64,000 nucleotides of DNA from Colocasia esculenta (taxonomy: Eukaryota; Streptophyta; Magnoliopsida; Alismatales; Araceae): the NCBI GenBank assembly GCA_014218235.1, contig CM024755.1, positions 166,277,941 to 166,341,940 of the forward strand, given 5' to 3'. Every line of letters begins with the position of its first letter. Position 1 is the first letter of the stretch. This document shows, piece after piece, positions 10,701 through 19,418 of the stretch. Made by a program: the position numbers and the translations under genes. The notes beneath the pieces are model-generated. The model was not told the DNA's origin. It saw only the letters and a program-made list of their open reading frames with translations, and did no database searches.

Positions 10701-12661
10701 CTCAGACAGAGAAGTCGTTGGTGAGGAGATCTAATGTAGTGACCAGCATTGCCAGGTCCAGAAGGGCTCCAAAGAGAAAGAGGGAGATGCCCCCTTCGAT
10801 GCCAAGCCCCGCTGAGGGTCTGTCGGTCCCCTCGTTCGAAGAGTTCTCCAATCAACGAGAGCATGCTGCTCCTTCAGGTAGTCACTGGCCTCTTTTTTTT
10901 TTATTTCTATTTCTGATATTTTCTATTCACCTTGCTCATTTTACTGGTGGGCTGCAGACGATATTCCGCCAGCAATGGACCCTTCTGTTATGGAGGAGGA
11001 TTCCCCGACACCATCTATGGCACCGTCTGACGTACCCTCCCCTCCAATGGCAGGTTCGGATTACGACAGAATCCTGGCCATGCGCCGACCCTGGGGTGTC
11101 TTTTGTTTTCTCCCTTTTTAACATTTACCTGTTACTTTTGTTAGCCGCGGCTGCTGTCCTTTCCGCTACTCAGGCCAAAGGTAAACGCCCGGCCACAAAG
11201 GTTGTAGCTCGGAGGGTTAAGAGACCCTCAGGTCCTCTTCGTGTGAGTCAGCGTGCTGCCGGCAGGGTGGCCCTTATGAAGATCCTTCAATGCAATCGCA
11301 CTATCTCAGTAGAGGGGTCCCAAGACCCAGTTGCTATTTCCTCGGATGACTCCTCCGATGAAGGCGCCATCCGTGCTTCTCCATCATCAAGCGTGAGTCT
11401 TTCTGATGAAGGAAGCCCGCCCAAAGAGCGGAGAAAGGAGAGGATATCTGCCCTTGACGGCATTGAGGAGGATTCCACCAGTAGTGTGGAGGAATCCCCT
11501 GCTGCCGATGCCGGCTTGGACGCCGCTGCTTCTTCCGACTCAGACACTGTTGCCTCTTCTGAATTTGTCTTTGTGAGTAGTACCTTATTGACTTCGAGAC
11601 CCAAGCTCCTCTCCTTTGTATAAGAAACTTACGGTACCCTTTTGGATCTTTTGCAGGATTTCGAGGACGACCAAGACATGGACCCCTCTGGGTCTTCGCC
11701 GACAGTTGGCGTAGATCTCCCGACTGTTGAGGGAACAGTACCAAACCCTCCTCTGATTTCCGATGTGCCAAGTACCACTGAGGAACCTGTACTTGAGGAT
11801 GAAGAGAATCTCCCTTTAGTCTCTTCCAGTGACTCCCACAGCCTCCCTCTTCGGGCGCCAGACACTCAACTCACGGATGTTGCCATTGACGAAGCGTCGA
11901 CTGTTCCTGAAGCAGCAACAACTCTTGTCGCCATGAGTGGAGTGCTTGACATTTCTCCGGCCAATATTAGCCTCTTTTCAGTCGAGCGGCCCTCTTGCTC
12001 CAAAGAGGTGGACACAAGCCTATGGGCGGACGTGGACGCCCAAGTGAATTTCCAGGTACCGACTGTTGTGTCTCCTGGGGGCATTTTCTCATCCGATGTC
12101 ATGGTTCAGCAACAACTGTCCGCGCTGCGTTTGATGGTGCAACAGAACCCAGACGTACCCTACGAAAAGGTAAAGTTCGTCGCAGACCAGATGACGGGGG
12201 TTCTGGTCCTTATGGGGTGCTCACTGACCGATTAGGCAAGCAGGGTCACTCTGCTGCTCAAATTTTTGAAGCGGCGCCATTATCTTCAGCACGAGTTGCC
12301 CGATCAGTTGACTGCTTTGGAGGTGCAACAGTTCGATTGTGAGGCAGTGCTGAACCCCTTGCATGACGATCTAGAACATCGTCGGTTTCTTGTCAGAGGG
12401 TATGATGAGGAGTCCGCGATCTTGGATTCCAAGATAGCCGACCTGCAGGCTGAGCTGGATGCTGCAAGAGCCAGGCGGAGCGCCCTAGTCAACTCCCGAG
12501 CCGAACAGGAACAAGCTATTTCTCTTGATGAATGTCAGGCTGCTTTGGCAAAGCAGACGCTGCTGGAGGTTCGGTCCCAGAAGGAGAACTTGAAGGAGAG
12601 AATGTCTTCTCCTCATGTGGGCATCTTACCCTTGGAAGAGCTGTTCTGGGACCTGCCATGA
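7760..12661 (+). pseudogene. Plant-mobile-domain (PMD) gene, spliced, antisense inside E2, broken
   Basis: ATG at 7760 (MATRSSTGSP). A PMD-like (aminotransferase-like plant mobile domain) region follows, with motifs FNTFYTPEGETSLDLW, LTGLPIDGEPY and HIWLAYFF around 8540-8850. The C-terminal part is Ser/Asp/Glu-rich, then helical (12266-12661). Four GT-AG introns join open frames in phase: 10522-10604 (83 bp), 10878-10957 (80), 11054-11144 (91) and 11573-11656 (84). The frame changes between about 8366 and 8421; that gap is too short for a normal intron in phase, so I read it as an indel. In-frame stops: TAG 9087-9089, TGA 9144-9146, TAG 12233-12235. A plant-like poly(A) context (CAATGAAAGA) lies near 12750. 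PMD proteins occur both as host silencing and development factors and inside Gypsy elements. Role here unknown; probably inactive. Confidence 0.8.
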
Positions 12662-12830
12662 GGCGCATGACCCATTTTGTCCCTTTACTTTGTTTTTTTT
12701 GTTTCCGAGGCCTTGCCTTGATGATCATGTAATTCCATTTTGCCATCAATGAAAGATACTTCATTCTGGACCGAATGTTCCTTATGCGCGCAAACATGAT
12801 CATTTTCTTATGGCTGTTATTTTTTATTCA

Positions 12831-13059
12831 CATTATCGAATTGAGCGCCCTTTCGGGTTTTCACCCAACCCGACCCCCTCTTGCTTTTGCCTACACACCC
12901 TTTCGGGTTTTCGTGTAGCGGGGTACCCGATTTTGCCCATGGCGACCTTTGCGGGTTTTCACCATGGCTAGGTTTTAGTCCTTTTTACCCTCATTCGGTG
13001 GGGTGGTCCGAATGAGTCCGACGAGGCATCTCTATTTTTAGCCTCTCTTTTTTTGCCTT
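12831..13059 (-). repeat. Hairpin cluster, copy A
   Basis: A 229-bp block repeated at 13988-14210. It contains three stem-loops whose arms differ but whose centre is nearly constant (CCCTTTCGGGTTTT on the plus strand). H1 has arms 12841-12847/12862-12868, H2 12891-12897/12912-12918, and H3 12937-12945/12959-12967 with a variant centre. On the minus strand the centre reads AAAACCCGAAAGGG, i.e. CCC-GAAA-GGG with a GNRA-type loop. A further perfect arm pair is TCATTCGG...CCGAATGA (about 12991-13015). Confidence 0.8.
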
Positions 13060-13915
13060 AGGTGTTATCTGTCGACTGTACGAATGACGGGACCTTTTCC
13101 GTCAATTGACTATCGAGGTGACGAGACTTTTGCCGTCGGTTAACCGTTAGTATGTCATGGACTTTTGCTGCCAAGATAACGGCCTTCTATTTTACCATCA
13201 GGGTGACGGCCTTCTATTATCTCTTTCACCGGTAGGGTGATGGTCTTCTATTGACTGTTTACCGTTAGGGTGACGGCCTTCTGTTGTCAGTTTACTGTTA
13301 GGGTGACAGTCTTCTATTGACTGTTTACCGTCAGGGTGACGGCCTTCTGTTGTCTCTTTCACCGTTAGTATGACAGGGACTTTTGCTGTCAAGATAACTA
13401 CCTTCTATTTTACCGTCAGGGTGACGGCCTTCTATTATCTCTTTCACCATTAGTATGACAAGGACTTTTGTTGTCAAGATAACGGCCTTCTATTAGGGTG
13501 ACGACCTTCTATTGACTATTCACCGTCAGGGTGACGGTCTTCTATTGACTGTTTACCGTCAGGGTGACGGCCTTCTGTTGTCTGTTTCACCGTTAGTATG
13601 ACAGGGACTTTTGCTGTCAAGATAACGGCCTTCTATTTTACCGTCAGGGTGACGGCCTTCTATTATCTCTTTTACCGTTAGTATGACATGGGCTTTTGCT
13701 GTCAAGATAACGGCCTTCTATTTTACCGTCACCGTTCGTATGACATGGACTTTTGCTGTCAGGATAACGGCCTTCTATTTCACCGTCAGGGTGACGGCCT
13801 TCTATTGACCGTTCACCGTCAGAGTGACGGCCTTCTGTTGATTTTTTACCGTCAGGGTGACGGCCTTCTGTTATCTGTTTACCGTCAGGATGACGACCTT
13901 CCATTATCTGTTTGG
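13060..13915. repeat. Minisatellite of palindromic units, about 20 copies
   Basis: About 20 copies of a (G)GCCTTCTrTT word, separated by two spacer types. One is roughly 33 bp and contains ACCGTCAGGGTGACGG (a 6-bp inverted repeat around GGG). The other is roughly 50 bp and contains TGACA-GGGACTTTTGC-TGTCA (arms around a constant loop). Most units can therefore fold. It lies in the untranslated part of E2, between integrase and the antisense gene. Confidence 0.85.
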
Positions 13916-13987
13916 TTGACCTTCGTGTCCATTGGAGTTTGACACTTATCTCCATTCATTTCTTGATTTTCTTTTCTTTGGCTTTCT

Positions 13988-14210
13988 CATTATCGAATTG
14001 GGTGCCCTTTCGGGTTTTCACCCAATTTGACCCCCTCTTGCTTTTGCCTACGTGCCCTTTCGGGTTTTCGCGTAGCGGGGTACCCAATTTTGTCCCCGGC
14101 ACCCTTTATGGGTTTTCACCAAGGCCGAGTTTTGGTCCTTTTTACCCTTGCCCAAAGGACAAGTCCGACAAGGCATCTCTATTTTTAGCCTCCTTCTTTT
14201 ATCTCTTTTT
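13988..14210 (-). repeat. Hairpin cluster, copy B
   Basis: Direct repeat of 12831-13059 on the far side of the minisatellite. H1 is perfect: arms TTGGGTG (13998-14004) and CACCCAA (14019-14025). H2 has arms CTACGTG (14048-14054) and CGCGTAG (14069-14075). Both enclose the same 14-nt centre as in copy A. The H3 equivalent near 14093-14130 is more diverged. Confidence 0.8.
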
Positions 14211-15052
14211 TTTTAGGATGTGAGGACGATGGCGCAATTTGCCGACGCTCTGGCCAACGTCGGCTGCTTGAGCTTGTTAACGTTTCTCCGCTTCGCAACC
14301 CAATTGCCGGTGTAGCTTTGTGTTGCATTGGCGTGCTGGCCGGTGGGACTTCATTATTTGAATGACGTCGATCTCTTAGACTTATCACCATCGTCAGCCT
14401 CCATCGGGGCCTTGGCATGTTGATGGTGATGTCGGCCGTTCGGACTTGTTGACACCAGCTTGAGAGGCCCCTGCCCACAAAAAATGGTAAGAGTCAGGTC
14501 AATTGAATAAGGACTATTCATGCATGCTAAAGCATATAATTCTCATTTAAGTCTTTTGATTTTATTTATTTCTTTTTTGTATGCTTAAGAAACACGAATT
14601 TCTTGTCTTCGTTTTTTTTTTAAGAGATCTTTTTCGTGTGGGGAGAGGTACAGAAAACTCGAACGACCTCCACACAACTCATGGAGAGGTGATATGCTAA
14701 TTGAAATGGAGGACTCCTTTCATTGTCCTCCCCTAAAAAATCAGCGAGAATCACGGCAGTCTCGTAAATTTTGTTGGGACGTTTGTCGCCTCAGAGCCAT
14801 GGTCCGACTAGCGGTATGGCTGCCTCCTTTTTTTTGCCATGCATTGCATGCCATTTTTTTTACATTTTTTCTTTTGGCTCTTCGTCATTAGCGACTAGCG
14901 TCTCGGTGGTTCAAGAGCTTAGTGTTTTATCATCATTTTTTGTTGGTTGTTTTTGTTCTTCCTTTTTTTGTTTATTTTTTAGATGATGGGAGAGTTGAGG
15001 TTAGAAGCCCCCTACTGTTGCAAATGCAACAGTTCTTTTGTGGCCGAGTTCT
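14211..15052. other. E2 untranslated spacer
   Basis: Between the hairpin region and the integrase stop. T-rich stretches and no coding sequence on either strand that I can support. Confidence 0.6.
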
Positions 15053-16270
15053 TCATTTGTCGAACAAGTCGATCGAGTCTATTTCTTGTTCAGCCTCTTG
15101 TTGCTTATGATGTTGGCCACTGAAGTCTGGGCGACACGCATGATACAGCTTCAGGTGTCTTCCATTGAGGGGTGGGAATTGTATTTTACCCCGATGGTTG
15201 ACCAGGACGTAGGCACCGCCTTCATAGACTCTTTGCACCACGTATGGCCCAGTCCAATTCACGTTCAGCTTTCCTTTTGGATTGCCGGCCATGACCTATC
15301 TTTTCTTGACCATTACCAGGTCCCCTTTCTTGAACTCGCGACCTTTGACTAGCTTGTCGAAGGCACGTGCAATGCGGGCCTGGTAGACTTGGATATTCTG
15401 TTGAACTCGCAGTCTTTTCCCTTCCAAATCAGAAAGTTCTTCGAGCCTTCTTTCAATATTGGTTTGATTCTCAGGAGCTAGTCCATGCTGCATGGCTACC
15501 CTGAGAGATGGTACTTCCAATTCTACCGGGACCACGGCTTCTGAACCGTACACCAGGGAGAAAGGTGAACAGCCCGTTGGTGTCTTATAGATGGTCCGGT
15601 AGGCCCATAAGGCTTCATACATCCGGTCCTCCCAATCTCTTTTTTTGGCACTGACTGTCTTGGCCAACAGGGTGCACAATGTTTTGTTAAAAGCTTCTGC
15701 CAGACCATTGGCTTGCGGATTATAGGGGGTGGAAGTCCTCCAGTCTATTCTGTATTTTGCGGCCACTTTAAACACCTTCTGATTTTTGAAGTGTGTTCCG
15801 TTGTCTGATATGATCCGGTCTGGGCTCCCGAATCTGAAGATGATGTTCCGCTGGATGAAGTGTGCCACCAACTCTCCTGTTACTTCTCTTAATGCCACAG
15901 CTTCAGCCCACCTTGAGAAATAGTCGGTGATAACTAGGATGTATTTACATCCCGATGAAGAAGGTGGCAGTGGGCCTACGACGTATGTCCCCCATTGGGA
16001 AAACAGCCAACTTGGAATGGTCGGGTGCAGATGTATATGAGGTCTCCTTGGAATGACCGCATGCTCTTGGCACCTTTGACATGTTTTGGCGAAATTGCCA
16101 CAATCTTCAAACATGGTTGGCCAATAATAGCCGAACTTTTTTATTTCTATTTTCATTTTCGGCCCGGCCTGGTGGGCGCCAGCAGCTCCGGCGTGCACCT
16201 CTTTCATGACCCTCCATGCCTCTTCAGGTGACAAGCACCTGAGCAGGATCTTTTTCTTGGAGTCTGCCAT
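15053..16270 (-). pseudogene. E2 integrase
   Basis: Same frame as the upstream RT and RNase H. The zinc-binding region has an H residue pair near HAGAAGAHQAG, then CGNFAKTCQRCQEH. The core has ISDNGTHFKNQ (second acidic residue) and NGLAEAFNKTL (Glu). The first acidic position, normally Asp in the WG-x-D-VVGPL motif, is Tyr here (WGTYVVGPL), so strand transfer should be lost. A TAG at 15296-15298 separates the C-terminal GNPKGKLNVNWTGPYVV segment, which continues in frame to 15053. The C-terminal domain is of the usual Gypsy type; no chromodomain seen. Confidence 0.85.
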
Positions 16271-16372
16271 GATTCTGAACAGAACCCCGCTTCTTAACTC
16301 ATATGAGTCTTTTATTCTGACCAGTTTGATCCTTTCTTCTCTTTGCTTCGGCAGTTGCTGGTGCTCGAACCA

Positions 16373-17491
16373 CTATAACAAGGATTCTCTCCAGTCTTTT
16401 TGGATGCTCTCTTCAGCCACTGATACTTCTTCCTGGCCGTTCTCTTCATTCTCAGATTCCTCTTCTATCATGTTGGGTACCTGTCGTCGATTCATGACAA
16501 TAACTTCCAGCTTCTCATTGGGCGGCACTACCAAGGAACTGGCCAGCTTTGCCAGAGCATCTGCTTGCGCATTTCTGCTTCTGCCAATGTGTTCTATTTC
16601 TATTCGGTAGAATTTTGACATTAATCTTTTGACTTTTCGGTAGTAGGGCAGCAACTCTGGCTTTTTGACGTCAAACTCCTCTTGTACTTGTTTGACGATC
16701 AGCATCGAGTCACCAAACACTTGCAGCACCTTGATGTTCATGAAAAGGGCTACTTGCAAGCCAATAATTAAGGCTTCACATCCAGCCTCATTGTTTGTGC
16801 ATGGCTTGTTAATTGAACAAGAGGTGTGTATAACCTCTCCTTCGGGCGATTTCAGGACGATGCCTGCCCCTGCTCGAACTCTTGCGCTGCCATATGCAGT
16901 TGCTTCTATTCTTGATGCCCTATCGAAATATAACTGCCAGGTGGCTGTTTGCAACTGGTTCACTTTGAGGGTCTCATCTTCTGGTAGCTCTGTGATGAGC
17001 GAGGAATTTTCTGGGACAGGGTGAGCTGCGAAGAAATCAGCTACTGCCTGCCCCTTGATTGCCTTTTGAGGGATGTATTTGATGTCGAATTCCATAAGTA
17101 TGACGGCCCACTTGCCTATTCTTCCCCTTAACGCCGGTTGGGAGAGGATGTGTTTGATGGGGTCGGCCGTAGAGATCAGCCTAACCTCATGTGACAGCAT
17201 GTAGTGTCTCATTTTCTTGGCTGCGAACACCAAGGCTAGGCAAACTCTTTCGATTGGAGAATAACTTGCTTCTGCCCCTACTAACCTTCGACTGAGGTAG
17301 TAGAGAGCTTGTTCTTTTCCTTCCTCATTTTCCTGTGCCAGCATAGCGCTCAAAGAATGTTCTGTAGTTGCTATGTATAGGATGAGAGGGCGGCCTTTTA
17401 TCAGAGCACCCAGTACTGGAGGAGTGTTCAAGTATGTTTTCAGTTGATCCAGAGCGTCCTGGTTCCATTTAAAAGGGACATCTTTTCCCAT
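16373..17491 (-). pseudogene. E2 RNase H region (two RNase H domains)
   Basis: First domain: the RT-linked connection and RNase H (LYIATTEHSLSAMLAQ, then ALYYLSRRLVGAEASYSPIE and FDIKYIPQKAIKGQAVADF), degenerate at the first acidic site as usual for Tat elements. Second: an archaeal-type RNase H with YFDRASR, TNNEAGCEAL, VFGDSML and NAQADALAKL, whose four acidic residues are visible. A second RNase H is a recognised trait of the Tat lineage. In frame with RT upstream and, after TAG 16373-16375, with integrase downstream. Confidence 0.85.
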
Positions 17492-17560
17492 CAGCTTGTG
17501 AAAAGGGTGACATCACCCAGACAAATTTGAGACAAACCTACGAATGTAGGCCAGTGGTCC

Positions 17561-18787
17561 CTATAGTGACCTAAGCTCAGTCAGATTCTTTGGTGGCGGC
17601 AGCTCTTGGATGGCTTTGATTTTGACAGGGTCAATCTCTATTCCTCTGTACCGGACAATGAAGCCCAGAAACTTGCCACTGGATACCCCGAACGCACACT
17701 TCATCGGGTTCATTTTCAATTCATATCGCCTCAACCTTTCAAAGACAACTCTGAGGTCGGCTAGATGGTCTTCTCTTCTTCTTGTTTTGACGACCAGATC
17801 ATCAATATAGCACTCCACCTTCTTGTAAAGCAGCTCGTCAAAGATCTTTGTCATTGCCCTCTGGTAGGTAGCCCTAGCATTCCGGAGTCCGAAGGGCATT
17901 CTTTTGTAGTGAAAGACCCCTTTGGGTGATCTGAAGGCGGTGTGCACCCTATCTTGTTCGGCTATCCAGATTTGGTTGTAGCCAGATGATCCGTCCATGA
18001 ATGACAAGGCTTCATGTCCGGTGGTCGCATCTATCATCACTTCAGTGATTGGCACTGGAAAATCATCTTTTGGACAAGCCTTGTTCAGATCTTGGAAGTC
18101 CACACAGATCCGAATCTGTCCATTCTTCTTTTTCACAGGGACGATGTTTGTCAACCAGGTTGTATACTGGTTTTCTTCGACAAAGTCCACATCTATTAAT
18201 TTGTCCACTTCTGCACATACTTTGTTTATTAACTCCGGCCTCATTCTCCTGGGGGACTGCTTGACCGGTTCAATTCTCGGGTCAATTGCCAAGATGTGTT
18301 GTGCCACATCAGGGCTGAGTCCCGGCATCTCTTTGTAGGTCCAGGCAAAACAGTCCCGAAACTCTTTTAGCAGCAGAATATACCGCTGCTTCTCTTCTTC
18401 TGAGATGAGGGCACTTAAGAAGGTTGGCCTGTAATCTTCTTCCATGCCGAGGTTCACTTCTACCAGCTCATCGACTGTGGCTTGGCCACCGTCTTCAAAC
18501 TCTTCTGGTGCCGGCTGGAGATCCACAAAACCTTCCTCCTCAGGTTCTGCCTCTAGCACCTCTATGTACTCTCTTTGCAGGCCTGCAGTTGGCACATCTT
18601 TTTCAGTCACTTCTGCCCGTTGGGCCTCTTGGCTCGGATTTGTTGAGATGACCATTGTAACCCCTTGCTCTCTCATCTTTTCTGAGCATGTAGAGGCTAG
18701 CTGGGCAGCCTTGTCATTTCTGCTTTCTTCATCTATTGGGAGCTCATGGGTGGCAGGACGCTCCACGGAGATACATGTGGGAGGCAC
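17561..18787 (-). pseudogene. E2 reverse transcriptase
   Basis: Acidic linker, then an RVT_1 palm: RICVDFQDLNKACPKDDFP, SFMDGSSGYNQI, YKRMPFGLRNARATYQRAM and the catalytic CYIDDLVVK, all present. Ends at TAG 17561-17563. A TGA at 17513-17515 follows in the same frame before the RNase H region, so RT, RNase H and integrase form one pol frame broken by stops. Also in frame upstream, across TAG 18797-18799, is 18800-18979. Confidence 0.87.
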
Positions 18788-18796
18788 TATTGCCCC

Positions 18797-19418
18797 CTAG
18801 GGAGATTCATTACTTGTATCTGTAGCCGTGTATCTTTCTTCAAAATAGTCATCATAAACTACTCCTGATGGGCTCTCTTCTGCTTGGTTGGCTATGTTGA
18901 TCATGCCAACGGTGTAGTTTTCTCCCAGCGATAGACCGAGTCCTGGGTGCTGTGTGATTTTCAACAAGTCCCTATCCATGTTCGGCGGGTACCACAGTTT
19001 TCATAACATCTCCCTCTGACTGAGATGTTGACGAAGAGGGATTTGTTGACTCTTGGCCAATCTGGCGAATGTGCTGGGCATGTCTGGGAACCCTATGATT
19101 GGCACCAAGGGATCTCCAGTCTCTTCAGAGATTTTGCAATCATCGTCCCTTCTCATTGGTTGCTCTTCAGCCACGTAGAAGACTGTGAAGCGGCCACCTG
19201 GGTGAGCTATCCATGGTTTTCAATGCTCTCACAGTATGGCAATCTATTTCAGCGGCCGGCTTTGTAAGGCCTTCTGGGACCAGAATGAGTTCCGGTTTCT
19301 CTTCTTCTATTTGCCCAGTTGAATCATATCTACTAACTTGGGCATCACATGATTGTACCTCTGCCTTTTCTGCTGGTGCGGGTTCTGCAACAGCGATCCC
19401 TGGCGGTGGTGGTGGAAA
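18797..19418 (-). pseudogene. E2 protease-RT linker
   Basis: After a TAG at the end of gag-protease, the sequence stays coding-like (PPPPPGIAVAEPAPAEKAEV) down to about 19200, then shifts frame through KISEETGDPLVPIIGFPDM (about 19090-19140). The segment 18979-18797 (GLGLSLGENYTVGMINIANQ) runs in frame to the RT. Ogre elements are known to carry an intron between protease and RT, so part of this stretch may be intronic; I did not find a convincing GT-AG pair. Confidence 0.5.

Noticed and set aside
11096..11144. Alternative 49-bp intron in the PMD gene (donor at 11096)
   Set aside because: In phase but too short for a plant intron; the 91-bp version with a CAG/GT donor at 11054 also keeps the frame.
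13008..13035. Hammerhead-ribozyme-like string (GAATGAGTCCGACGAGG)
   Set aside because: Resembles part of a hammerhead core but lacks the CUGAUGA and GAAA catalytic boxes, and copy B does not keep the string.
13060..13915. CRISPR-like repeat array
   Set aside because: Units are adjacent, diverged and of two lengths without unique spacers, and the setting is a plant retrotransposon.
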